A stretch of DNA of 64,000 nucleotides from Streptomyces sp. RerS4 (GTDB lineage: Bacteria > Actinomycetota > Actinomycetes > Streptomycetales > Streptomycetaceae). The stretch covers positions 5,504,501-5,568,500 of the forward strand of contig NZ_CP097322.1 in NCBI RefSeq assembly GCF_023515955.1, read 5' to 3'. This document shows positions 48,064-56,151 of this stretch, piece by piece; position 1 is the stretch's first letter, and each line of letters starts with the position of its first letter. Below the pieces are notes generated by a model, which saw only the letters and a list, made by a program, of their open reading frames with translations, searched no databases and was not told the origin of the DNA. The position numbers were made by a program, and so were the translations under genes.

Positions 48064-50624
48064 TGCTGCGCTACGCATTGCAGACCCTGCGCGCGCGCAA
48101 GGGCGGCTTCATCGGGGCGTTCCTCGCCCTCTTCTGCGCGGCCGCGCTCGTCACGGCCTGCGGCATCCTCCTGGAGACCGGTCTGCGGGGCACCATCGGC
48201 ACCGAGCGGTACGCCGGCGCCCCCGTGATCGTCGGCGGTGACCAGAACGTCCACCAGGTCACCGTCAAGAAGAAGGGCGACAAGACCAAGACGAAGGAGA
48301 AGGAGAAGCCGCTCGGCGAGCGCGTCTGGCTCCCGGCCGACACCGTCACCGCGATCGGCTCCCTGCCGGGCGTGCGGGCGGCGCTGCCGGAGATCACCTT
48401 CCCGGCGTACGCGGTCACCCCCAAGGGCCAGATCGTCCCCGGCGTCGACGGCAAGCCGTCCTACGGGCACTCCTGGACCTCCGCGGCCCTGACCCCCTTC
48501 ACCCTGGCCGACGGCGCCGCCCCGGTCGGCGCGAACGAGGTCGTCGTCGACCGCGAACTGGCCCGACGGGCCGGCATCAAGCCCGGCGACCAGTTGACCG
48601 TCCAGGCGACCGGCGCCCCCCGCACCTACCAGGTGACCGGCATCGCCGCCCCGTCCCGCGGCGACCTCAAGCAGCAGACCTCGCTGTTCTTCTCGGACGC
48701 CGAGGCCGAGCGGCTCTCGGGCCGCGCCGGACAGGTCGCCGTCGTCGGCGTCCTCGCCAAGGACGGCGTCTCCGCCGGCGAACTCGCGGCCCAGGTCTCC
48801 AAGGCCCTCGACGGGACCTCCGCCCAGGTGGTCACCGGCGGCGAGCGCGGCCCGGTCGAGTTCCTCGACGCGGCCAAGGCCCGCATCAAGCTGGTCTCCA
48901 TGGGCGGCGCCATCGGCGGCACCTCCCTGCTCGTCGCGATCCTGGTGGTCGTCGGCACGTTCGCCCTCTCCATCCAGCAGCGCTACCGCGAACTGGCCCT
49001 GCTGCGCGCCATCGCGGCGACCCCCAAGCAGGTCCGCCAGCTCATCGGCCGCGAGGCGCTGATCGTCGGTTTCTTCGCCGGTGTGCTCGGCTCGATCACT
49101 GGTCTGCCGATCGCCTACTGGCTGCACGGCAAGTTCGTCGGCTTCAAGGCGATCCCCGACACCCTCGAAGTCACCTTCAGCGTCTTCCCGTTCTTCGCGG
49201 CCATCGGCGCGGCGCTCCTGGGCGCCTGGGCCGCCGCCCGGATCTCGGCCCGCCGCACCGCCCGCATCCGTCCCGCCGAAGCCCTGTCCGAGGCGGCCAT
49301 GGAGCAGCGGAACTTCGCCTGGGGCCGCATCGGCACCGGTGTCGCGTTCCTCGCCGGCGGGGTCGTCCTCCTCGCGGTCCTCTCCGCGCTGCGCAGCGAG
49401 CCGGCGTCCACGCCGGTCACCTTCCTGTCGGTCGTCGTCCTGTCGGCCGCGATCTCGCTGCTGGGCCCGCTGATCGCCCGGATCGCGGTCGCCGTCCTCG
49501 GGATCCCGCTGCGGGCCTCCCGCGTCGGCGGCTACCTGGCCACGGCCAACGCCCGCGCCAACACCAAGCGGGTCGCCGCCGCCGTCACCCCGCTCGCCCT
49601 GCTGATCGGCATGGCCTGCACGGTGTTCTTCGTCCAGACCACCATGGGCGCGGCGGCCACCGCCCAGGCCAAGGCCGGCAACAAGGCCGACTGGGTCGTC
49701 GGCGCGGCCGGCCCCGGCGTGCCCGCGCAGGCCGCCGAAAACCTCCGCAAGGTCCCCGGCGTGTCGGCGGTGACCGAGGTCGTACGCACCTCCGTGCGCG
49801 TCGGCCTGGAGAAGTACCCGGCGCAGGGCGTCTCCACCGAGGGCCTGACCCTCACCTGGGACCCGGGCGTCACCGGCGGCAGCCTGGACGGCTTCGACGC
49901 GCAGAGCGTCGCGCTGAGCGACGTGGCCGCCGACAACCTGGGCAAGAAGCCGGGGGACAAGCTGAAGCTGACCCTCGGCGACGGCACCGAGACCGAGCTG
50001 AACGTCGCCGCCGTCTACGAACGCGGCCTCGGCTTCGGCGACCTGACGATGTCCCACGCGCTGGTCTCGAAGCACGTCGACAACCCGCTCGCCTCCTCCC
50101 TGCTCGTCAAGACGGCCGACGCCGGCAAGCCCGGCCGGGCCGAGTTGCAGAAGGCGATCGGCGCCCTCCCCGGCGTCGGCGTCCTCGACCGCGACCAGGT
50201 GGACGACCTCCAGGCGGAGGTCCAGCAGTCCAACGCCGAGGTGAACTACGTCGCGATGGGCCTGATCATCGCCTTCACGGCGATCGCGGTGGTCAACACG
50301 CTGGCCATGTCGGTCTCCGACCGCACCCGCGAGTTCGCGCTGCTCCAGCTCGTCGGCACCACCCGGCGCCAGGTCATGCGGATGCTGCGGATCGAGGCGG
50401 CCCTGGTGGTCATCATCTCCGCGGCCTTGGGCACGGGCGTCGCCTTCGCGGTCCTCACGGCCTTCAGCGTCGGGATGACCGGCTCCGCCTCCCCGTCCAT
50501 CGACGGCTGGATGTACCTCGGTGTCCTCGGCTTCGCGGCGCTCCTGACGGCCCTGGCCACGCTGGTTCCGGGCCGCCTGGCCCTGGCCGGCCGCCCCGCG
50601 GACGTCATCGGCTCCCGCCAGTAA
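48063..50624 (+). CDS. ABC transporter permease with two FtsX domains
   Basis: An 853-residue permease. An N-terminal helix and an extracytoplasmic domain of about 230 residues (with a lysine-rich patch near 75-85) are followed by a first FtsX bundle (about 275-420), further helices, a second extracytoplasmic domain (about 540-730) and a C-terminal FtsX bundle ending LAGRPADVIGS. ALLRAIAATPKQVRQLIGREAL and LLQLVGTTRRQVMRMLRIEAAL are the two coupling regions. The duplicated architecture is usual for actinomycete peptide exporters. ATG 48063 overlaps the ATPase stop; an upstream in-frame GTG at 48054 is less likely. Confidence 0.93.
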   Translation: MLRYALQTLRARKGGFIGAFLALFCAAALVTACGILLETGLRGTIGTERYAGAPVIVGGDQNVHQVTVKKKGDKTKTKEKEKPLGERVWLPADTVTAIGSLPGVRAALPEITFPAYAVTPKGQIVPGVDGKPSYGHSWTSAALTPFTLADGAAPVGANEVVVDRELARRAGIKPGDQLTVQATGAPRTYQVTGIAAPSRGDLKQQTSLFFSDAEAERLSGRAGQVAVVGVLAKDGVSAGELAAQVSKALDGTSAQVVTGGERGPVEFLDAAKARIKLVSMGGAIGGTSLLVAILVVVGTFALSIQQRYRELALLRAIAATPKQVRQLIGREALIVGFFAGVLGSITGLPIAYWLHGKFVGFKAIPDTLEVTFSVFPFFAAIGAALLGAWAAARISARRTARIRPAEALSEAAMEQRNFAWGRIGTGVAFLAGGVVLLAVLSALRSEPASTPVTFLSVVVLSAAISLLGPLIARIAVAVLGIPLRASRVGGYLATANARANTKRVAAAVTPLALLIGMACTVFFVQTTMGAAATAQAKAGNKADWVVGAAGPGVPAQAAENLRKVPGVSAVTEVVRTSVRVGLEKYPAQGVSTEGLTLTWDPGVTGGSLDGFDAQSVALSDVAADNLGKKPGDKLKLTLGDGTETELNVAAVYERGLGFGDLTMSHALVSKHVDNPLASSLLVKTADAGKPGRAELQKAIGALPGVGVLDRDQVDDLQAEVQQSNAEVNYVAMGLIIAFTAIAVVNTLAMSVSDRTREFALLQLVGTTRRQVMRMLRIEAALVVIISAALGTGVAFAVLTAFSVGMTGSASPSIDGWMYLGVLGFAALLTALATLVPGRLALAGRPADVIGSRQ

Positions 50625-50628
50625 CACC

Positions 50629-50678
50629 ACAACGGCCGGAGGGCCGGCCCCCTCGGGGGCCGGCCCTCCGGCCGTTGT
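50629..50678. terminator. perfect 24-base bidirectional hairpin terminator
   Basis: Arms 50629-50652 and 50655-50678 are perfectly complementary over 24 bases with a 2-base loop. It lies between the convergent ABC permease and oxygenase genes, five bases after the permease stop and ending 18 bases before the oxygenase stop, so it serves both. Confidence 0.85.
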
Positions 50679-50696
50679 CGCCTGGTGCGCGGCCGG

Positions 50697-51704
50697 TCAG
50701 TTCAGCACCGCGCCACCGCCCTTGCGGTCCACCCGGCTGCGCCGGTGGTCCAGGTGCGCGTACACCCGGTGGAGCCAGCGGTCCTGGCCGTCGTATCGAG
50801 GGGTGAAGGAGGTCCGGCCGTGCACCGCGAGCCGGTTGTCGACCACCGCGAGGTCACCGACCCGCAGTGCCAGCGCCGACATCGTCCGCATGAGCGCCTC
50901 GCGCAACTCGCCCATGGCCACCTTGGCCTCGTCGTCCAGCGGATGCGTCGCCGCGAAGTCCACCAGGATGTTGGGATCCTCCGGGTCGCCGACGAGCACC
51001 GGGTGCGCGGGAGTCACCGAATTCAGGTCGCCGAACGACGGCGGCGGCTCGGTGAGGAAACGCGGCGCGGCCAATACCGAAACGGTGTGCTCGGAAAGCA
51101 GCGGAAGGGCCCGCCGAATGGAGGACGTGCAGAGCTTCGCATCACCCGTCGGGTCCTCGCGCACACACAGCAGACCGACATAGTCGGGCTTGTTGTCGTG
51201 GAACGCGTTCTCGACGTGGAGTTCCAGCAGAACGGAACCGGCATTGCTCTGCGAACTCTCACTGCCCGGAACCGGGACGACGTTCTGCACCAGGGCGCCG
51301 GTCTTCTCGCTGCGATAGGCGATGACCTCGCCGAGCTGGAGCATCGCCGCGGTGACGAGCGCGGACGCCACGGCCGGCGCCCGCTCCACCGAACCGGGAA
51401 CGGTCGGGGTCTCGGGCAGCGGGTCGGTGGCCACCACCGGCATGTTGCGCAGCAGCAGCACCCCGTCCGGGCCGGCGTCGTGCCGGAACCGGCGGAGCGC
51501 CGTGAGCACCGAGCGGGGCAGCGTCGCCGACGCGTCGCGGACCACGTCCAGCCAGGCCGGATCGTCGATCAGGGCCGGCGTGGAGGCCAGGACCTCGCGG
51601 GCGACGGCGATCATCGCCTCGCGCTCTTCGTCGGTGAGGGTCAGGGCGTCCGGAGTCGAACCGGTCGCGGTAAGGGTAAGGGTGTGTTCCTGGGTCCGCG
51701 GCAT
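50697..51704 (-). CDS. Fe(II)/2-oxoglutarate-dependent oxygenase, clavaminate synthase/VioC-like
   Basis: A 335-residue oxygenase. The iron ligands are His163 and Glu165 in LELHVENAFHD and His295 in NRLAVHGRTSF; Arg313 in WLHRVY should bind 2-oxoglutarate. The His-X-Glu variant with AFHDNKPDYVGLLCVR is typical of the VioC/AsnO group, which hydroxylate the beta-carbon of free or carrier-bound amino acids (Arg, Asn). A cluster amino acid is the likely substrate. ATG 51704 has GAGG 8 bases before it. Transcribed alone from a divergent region that it shares with the second phosphopantetheinyl transferase, behind its own SARP-type promoter. Confidence 0.9.
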   Translation of the reverse strand: MPRTQEHTLTLTATGSTPDALTLTDEEREAMIAVAREVLASTPALIDDPAWLDVVRDASATLPRSVLTALRRFRHDAGPDGVLLLRNMPVVATDPLPETPTVPGSVERAPAVASALVTAAMLQLGEVIAYRSEKTGALVQNVVPVPGSESSQSNAGSVLLELHVENAFHDNKPDYVGLLCVREDPTGDAKLCTSSIRRALPLLSEHTVSVLAAPRFLTEPPPSFGDLNSVTPAHPVLVGDPEDPNILVDFAATHPLDDEAKVAMGELREALMRTMSALALRVGDLAVVDNRLAVHGRTSFTPRYDGQDRWLHRVYAHLDHRRSRVDRKGGGAVLN

Positions 51705-51740
51705 GAAGAAATCCTCGGGTCGATGAGCGATGACCCGAGT

Positions 51741-51773
51741 CAGTTTCCGGACCTGTCCTATTCGATTCCTATG
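51741..51773 (-). promoter_or_regulatory. SARP-type operator and promoter for the oxygenase
   Basis: On the minus strand, heptamers CCATAGG and GAATAGG are 11 bases apart, followed after 9 bases by GAAACT as -10. On the plus strand this appears as two CCTAT repeats at 51757 and 51768. Confidence 0.6.
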
Positions 51774-51813
51774 GTCTTCTCGCGCATTCTTCCGCGGTCG
51801 GCCCCGGACCTGC

Positions 51814-51846
51814 GTATAGGCGAGAGATAGTCGCCCGCCTCATGGT
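51814..51846 (+). promoter_or_regulatory. SARP-type operator and promoter for the second PPTase
   Basis: Heptamers GTATAGG (51814-51820) and AGATAGT (51825-51831), 11 bases apart, then 9 bases and CATGGT (51841-51846). It faces away from the oxygenase operator 40 bases upstream. Confidence 0.6.
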
Positions 51847-51953
51847 GATGGGGCGGCTTTGTCCACGGTCACGCGGTGAAAATCCTCGCGAATTCCGGCG
51901 GACCGCCGCACGACCCGCACCATCCGACGGGGGAGAAGAAGGGAGGACTTTCC

Positions 51954-52730
51954 ATGGCATTACGCGAAGAGGGCCCCGCCCACGGCGCGGCGATGGCCGC
52001 GGCCGACGCGCTCGGCGCCCGGGGCGAGGCCCACGTCTGGTCGTGGCGCACACCGGAACGCACCGATCCGGACGATCTGCCGCTGCTGGACACCGAGGAG
52101 TTCCGGCGGGCGCTGTCCCTGCCGGCCGAACGGGACGCCGCCGCCTTCGTCCGCTCCCGCGCCGCCGCCCGCCGGGCCCTGGCCGGACTGTTCGGCCTCG
52201 ACCCCCGGGAGATCGCCCTGGGTCGGCGCGACTGCCCCGGCTGCGGAGACGGCAGCCACGGCCCGCCGAAGCTCGTCGTCCCGCCCGCCCGGCTCGCGCT
52301 GAGCCTGAGCCGTACGGCCGGCTGCGGCGTCTTCGCCATCGGCGCGGGCGCCTCGATCGGAGTCGACGCCGAAGCCCTGCGTCCGGTGCGCACGGGCGCC
52401 ACGAGCGACCCGGACCTCACCCCCGCCGAGCGGGACCACCTGCGGGAACTGGCCCCCGGGCCCGAACGGGACGCGGCGTTCCACCGCATCTGGACCCGCA
52501 AGGAAGCCGTGGTCAAGGCCACCGGCCTCGGGCTGTCCGGGGTCGAACTCGGCCTGCTGGAAACGCATCCGGCCCGCGGCGGTCCCGTACGGATCACCCA
52601 CACCCACCGCGGCCGCACCACGGCCTGGACCGTCGAGGACCTCCGGCTCTTCGAGGACGTCGCGGTGGCCCTGGCCCGGCCGGCGGGACCCGCCGCGCAC
52701 GGCCCCGTCCACCACCACGCACACCCCTGA
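51954..52730 (+). CDS. 4'-phosphopantetheinyl transferase (second copy) with a TTA codon
   Basis: Sfp-type transferase of 258 residues, paralogous to the copy at 45.4 kb: CPGCGDGSHGPP, LSLSRTAG, the Mg site IGVDAEALRP and FHRIWTRKEAVVKATG are all present. ATG 51954 is chosen because GGGAGGA lies six bases before it; a longer form from 51876 would have no ribosome site. Codon 3 is TTA (51960-51962), the rare leucine codon read by the bldA tRNA in Streptomyces. I found no other TTA in the cluster, so translation of this gene may be tied to development and could gate carrier-protein activation. Confidence 0.93.
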   Translation: MALREEGPAHGAAMAAADALGARGEAHVWSWRTPERTDPDDLPLLDTEEFRRALSLPAERDAAAFVRSRAAARRALAGLFGLDPREIALGRRDCPGCGDGSHGPPKLVVPPARLALSLSRTAGCGVFAIGAGASIGVDAEALRPVRTGATSDPDLTPAERDHLRELAPGPERDAAFHRIWTRKEAVVKATGLGLSGVELGLLETHPARGGPVRITHTHRGRTTAWTVEDLRLFEDVAVALARPAGPAAHGPVHHHAHP

Positions 52731-52751
52731 CCCGCCCGCGCTCCCCGCTTT

Positions 52752-52787
52752 GTCCGCACGTTCCGCTCCGTCCGCACGTTCCGCTCC
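52752..52787 (+). repeat. exact 18-base tandem duplication
   Basis: GTCCGCACGTTCCGCTCC is present twice in tandem (52752-52769, 52770-52787) in the spacer before the gene at 52834. No coding or regulatory role is evident. Confidence 0.8.
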
Positions 52788-52833
52788 GCCCCGTCCACCT
52801 TCCGGTACCGCATCGGCGAAAGGCCACAGCACC

Positions 52834-53391
52834 ATGACCATCGAGTCCTTCTTCCCCGTGGAACAGCTGATCGCGGAGAACGCCTTCCAGGCCGCCTCCC
52901 CCACCGAAGCCCCCGAGCAGTTGTTGGGGCTGACCCCCGAGGACCTGACCGCGTACTTCGAGGCGATCGCCGAGGCCGTGGAGCGGGACGACCCGGGCCC
53001 GGCCGCGCGCGGCGGCTGGGAGGAGCGGGAGCGGCTGCGCTTCTCCACCTGGGTCCGTCAGGTCTACGAGCACCCGCTCTCGCCGGCCGTCTTCGCGCTC
53101 CCCGTCGGGCGCCTCGTCCGCGAGGTCCAACTCGCCCAGGCCGCGGAGTTGGCGTTCCGCATCGACGTGGGCCGGGCCCGGTCGAAGGCCGCGAAGCCCT
53201 CCGCCCAGGTGCGGGCCACCGCCGCCGTCGCGGCGGCCTGGGCGATCGCCGCCGACGCGCTGTCCCGCTCGCCGAGACCGCCGCGCGAGCGGATCGTCGG
53301 CGACGTGTGGACGATCGTGCGGGAGACCATCGAGCCGGCGCTGCGGCCGGCGGGCACCACGGCGTGGCAGCGTTCCCACAGCTCGTGGTGA
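52834..53391 (+). CDS. conserved-looking hypothetical protein
   Basis: A 185-residue soluble protein, mostly helical by composition, rich in Ala, Glu and Arg, with no signal peptide or membrane segment. It starts at ATG 52834 with GAAAGG 10 bases before; an upstream TTG-started extension would be made of the tandem repeat and is unlikely. Recognisable features are few: an acidic first half (LTPEDLTAYFEAIAEAVERD) and a central Trp (FSTWVRQVYEHPLSPAVFALP). No family is recognised. It follows the second phosphopantetheinyl transferase on the same strand and is probably cotranscribed, marking the right end of the structural genes. Strong codon bias supports it as real. Confidence 0.7.
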   Translation: MTIESFFPVEQLIAENAFQAASPTEAPEQLLGLTPEDLTAYFEAIAEAVERDDPGPAARGGWEERERLRFSTWVRQVYEHPLSPAVFALPVGRLVREVQLAQAAELAFRIDVGRARSKAAKPSAQVRATAAVAAAWAIAADALSRSPRPPRERIVGDVWTIVRETIEPALRPAGTTAWQRSHSSW

Positions 53392-53464
53392 AACCCGTTC
53401 CGTAGTCCGCCGCCGAGCCCGGCGTGGAGACCGCCGCCGAGCCCGGCGCGCGGCGCCTCGTCGC

Positions 53465-54478
53465 TCATCGCATCGCGGAGGGGAAGGCGTCACGGGTCGT
53501 CAGGGATCCCGCCAGAAGCCGTACCAGGTCGTTCCACCGGTACAGGGGCCTGCCCTGGGCGTCGAGCCCGGACAGTTCCAGCAGGGCGTGGTCCACCAGT
53601 TCGTCCAACGACGACTCCGCCTCCTCCTCCGCGGTGCCCAGCACCAGCGCCGCGTACTGGGCGCAGAAGGGCTCCGCGTCCCCGTCGGCCAGTCCCGTCA
53701 GCGCCGTCAGTTCCGCCGCGTGCAGCCGGCGCACCGCGTGCACCAGGGACTCCCGCACGCTCACGTCGCCGTACGCCAACTCGCCCAGCCGGGCGTCGGG
53801 ATCGGCGAGGCGGGCCGCGAGGCGCGCCACCGGCCAGTGCGGCCGCGCGGCGAGCCGGGCCCCGGCGATGTGCAGGGCCAGCGGCAGGCCGGCGCAGTAC
53901 GCCACCAGGTCGTCGGCCCCGTCCGGGTCCGCCTCCAGGCGGTCGTGGCCGACCAGGGAGGCCAGCAGCTCCAACGCCTCCTCGTCGTCGACCGGGGCCA
54001 ACGCGGTGGTGTCCGCGCCCGCGACCCGGGCCAGCCGGGCCTGACCGGTGATCAGCACCGCCGAGGCGGGGCCGCCCGGCAGCAGCGGAGCCACCTGACG
54101 ATCGCCCACCGCCCCGTCCAGCACCAGCAGCAGCCGGGCGCCCGAGGTCCGCGTCCGATACAGCCGGACCAGCTCCTCCAAGTCGCCCGAGACGGCGGCG
54201 GCCGGTGGCTCGCCGAGGGCGCGCAGCAACCGCACCAGCACCTCGGCCGGCTCCTTCGGGGCGCCGTCCGGGTGGCACAGCTCCACGAACAGCTGCCCGT
54301 CGGGGAAGTGCGCCGCGCACTCCTGCGCCGCGCGCACCGCCAGGGCCGTCTTGCCGACCCCGGCCATACCGGTGATCAGCAGCCGGCGCGGGCGGCCGTC
54401 CTCGCGGGTGAGCCGCCCGCACAGCGCGGCCAACTCCTCGCGGCGCCCGGTGAACTCCCCGTACGGGGCCGGCAGCAT
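53465..54478 (-). CDS. NB-ARC part of a second SARP regulator (separated by a frameshift)
   Basis: NB-ARC ATPase region of 337 residues: FTGRREELAAL, P-loop GMAGVGKTALAV, LLLVLDGAV, GLPLALHIAGARLA. There is no TPR region. It has no ribosome site before its first ATG. The same frame stays open and protein-like for another 30 or so codons upstream (AEAADAADAAGG linker), reaching the end of the SARP gene at 54546. The two are therefore very probably one SARP-NB-ARC protein of about 655 residues interrupted by a single-base indel, likely an extra C in one of two C4 runs (54571-54574 or 54592-54595). It ends convergent with the hypothetical gene at 53.4 kb. Confidence 0.8.
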   Translation of the reverse strand: MLPAPYGEFTGRREELAALCGRLTREDGRPRRLLITGMAGVGKTALAVRAAQECAAHFPDGQLFVELCHPDGAPKEPAEVLVRLLRALGEPPAAAVSGDLEELVRLYRTRTSGARLLLVLDGAVGDRQVAPLLPGGPASAVLITGQARLARVAGADTTALAPVDDEEALELLASLVGHDRLEADPDGADDLVAYCAGLPLALHIAGARLAARPHWPVARLAARLADPDARLGELAYGDVSVRESLVHAVRRLHAAELTALTGLADGDAEPFCAQYAALVLGTAEEEAESSLDELVDHALLELSGLDAQGRPLYRWNDLVRLLAGSLTTRDAFPSAMR

Positions 54479-54545
54479 CGCCGGAGCCGGTCGGCCCGCG
54501 TCCGGCCGCTGCGGGGCCGCGCCCGCCGGTGCGCCGCCCGCTGCG

Positions 54546-55412
54546 TCAGCGGCGTCCGCGGCCTCTGCGCGGGGATGGCGGCGGTGGCGGCGGGGTGGTC
54601 GCGCCGGCCGTCGCCGCCGTCGGCTTCGGGGCGAAGGCGCCCGGGGCCGTCGCCTCGGCGCTCGCGTCGGTGTCCCAGCCGAGGCCGCCGCCCAGCACCG
54701 CCTGGTAGGTGGAGCCGAGCGCCTCGCCCGGGTCCACGCCGAGCTGGTCGGCGAGGACCGCGCGCCCCTCGTAGTAGGTGTGCAGCGCGTCGGCCTGCCG
54801 GCCGCAGCGGTACAGGGCCGTCATGAGCTGGGCGCGCAGGCGTTCGCGTACGGGGTGCTCGGAGACGAGCCCCGTGAGCTCGGCCGTGACCTGCTCGTGG
54901 CGGCCCACCGCGAGGTCGGCCTCGATCCGGCTCTCCAGCGCGATCATGCGCGCCTCCTCCAGCCGGGGCAGTTCGGCCTCGATCATCTGCTCGGTCGCGT
55001 TGGCGAGCGCGGTACCGCGCCACAGGTCCAACGCGTCGCGCAGCAGAGTCCCGGCCTCCTCGAAGCGTCGCTCGGCGAGGGCCTCGCGGCCCAGCCGGTC
55101 GAGCCGGTCGAACTCGATCAGGTCGATCCACGCCCCGGGCGCCCGCAGCACGTAGCCGGGCTGCCGTCGGACGATCTCGACCTCCGAGCCGAGGTGCTTG
55201 CGCAGCCGCGACATGTACGTGTAGATCTGCGCGCCGGCCGTGGCCGGCGGGTCCCACCCCCACAGCAGTGCGCTGAGCCGGGCATCGGAGACCACGCGTC
55301 CTTCGGACAGCAGCAGTGCGGCCAGCACCGTATGGACCTTGGAACCGGAGAGCGGGATCGTATCGCCGCCTCCCCGTTTGGCCTCGATCGGCCCGAGCAG
55401 CCGGAAGTCCAT
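54546..55412 (-). CDS. SARP-family regulator, DNA-binding and BTAD part
   Basis: A 288-residue SARP: winged helix (MDFRLLGPIEA to VRRQPGYVLR, about 1-95) and BTAD domain (about 100-245, ending LGVDPGEALG). After about 250 the sequence becomes a Thr/Pro-rich linker that stops abruptly in an Arg-rich run; the expected continuation is in another frame (see the NB-ARC entry). GAAGGGGG precedes ATG 55412. Its promoter carries the same paired heptamers as the cluster operons, so it appears to belong to the regulon, either autoregulated or controlled by the first SARP. Even truncated here, a SARP with only these two domains can be functional. Confidence 0.9.
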   Translation of the reverse strand: MDFRLLGPIEAKRGGGDTIPLSGSKVHTVLAALLLSEGRVVSDARLSALLWGWDPPATAGAQIYTYMSRLRKHLGSEVEIVRRQPGYVLRAPGAWIDLIEFDRLDRLGREALAERRFEEAGTLLRDALDLWRGTALANATEQMIEAELPRLEEARMIALESRIEADLAVGRHEQVTAELTGLVSEHPVRERLRAQLMTALYRCGRQADALHTYYEGRAVLADQLGVDPGEALGSTYQAVLGGGLGWDTDASAEATAPGAFAPKPTAATAGATTPPPPPPSPRRGRGRR

Positions 55413-55454
55413 GCGGCACCCCCTTCTGGTGTGAGCATCCGTTCTGGATTCCAG

Positions 55455-55487
55455 AAGCTAATCGGGGGCCTTATTGGCGGGTTATCG
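55455..55487 (-). promoter_or_regulatory. SARP-type operator and promoter for the second SARP
   Basis: On the minus strand: CGATAAC (55487-55481), 4 bases, CAATAAG (55476-55470), 9 bases, TAGCTT (55460-55455). The heptamers are nearly those of the sbnB promoter in swapped order. Confidence 0.6.
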
Positions 55488-55555
55488 CTCGGCAGGCGGT
55501 GCCGGGCGGGCCGCGATAGGGGCAGGTCGGCGCGGGTCGCGGCCGGCGCGCGGTG

Positions 55556-56005
55556 TCAGACGGGCAGTCCCCTGGGCTCCTTGACGCGCTTCATGATGAT
55601 CTGCGAGTTCACCTCGGTGACCCCCGAGAGCGCCGTCAGCCGCTCGATCCACAGCCGTTCGTACGCGCGCAGGTCCGCGACGGCGATGCGCAGCAGGCAC
55701 CCCGGGCTGCCGAAGAGCCGGTAGGCCTCGACGACGTCGGGGATGTCCTGGAGCGCCGCCTCGAAGGCCTCGACGGCCTCCCGGTCCCGGCGGACCTCCA
55801 CCGAGACCAGCACCTCGAAGCCGCGGTCCACCGCCTCGGGGTCGATCACCGCGCGGTAGCCCTGGATCACCCCGTCCTGTTCGAGCTGGCGCACCCGGCG
55901 CATGCAGGGGGAGGGGGTCAGGCCCACCCGCTGGGCGAGTTCCTGGTTGCTGAGGCGTCCGTCGCGCTGGAGCTCGCGCAAGATTTCACGGTCAATGGCG
56001 TCCAT
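55556..56005 (-). CDS. Lrp/AsnC-family transcriptional regulator
   Basis: A 149-residue regulator: AsnC-type helix-turn-helix (DREILRELQRDGRLSNQELAQRVGLTPSPC split over about 4-33) and an effector-binding alpha-beta (RAM) domain with RLFGSPGCLLRIAV. ATG 56005 gives the family's normal N-terminus MDAIDREIL; ATG 56029 is an alternative, and no strong ribosome site precedes either. It is divergent from the asparaginase gene and likely senses an amino acid such as asparagine or aspartate and controls it. No cluster-type heptamers are present here. Confidence 0.9.
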   Translation of the reverse strand: MDAIDREILRELQRDGRLSNQELAQRVGLTPSPCMRRVRQLEQDGVIQGYRAVIDPEAVDRGFEVLVSVEVRRDREAVEAFEAALQDIPDVVEAYRLFGSPGCLLRIAVADLRAYERLWIERLTALSGVTEVNSQIIMKRVKEPRGLPV

Positions 56006-56151
56006 GACGCAATTATCAGGCACGTTCATGGGGGAGGCGTGCTCCAAGGCGCAATCGCATTGCGCGTAGATCTCACTATCATTGCGACCCATAGGAAGTT
56101 TGTGCGAGGTCTCGAAATTGGGACCCCAGACCCCGTGAGGGAAGGGTGGCC

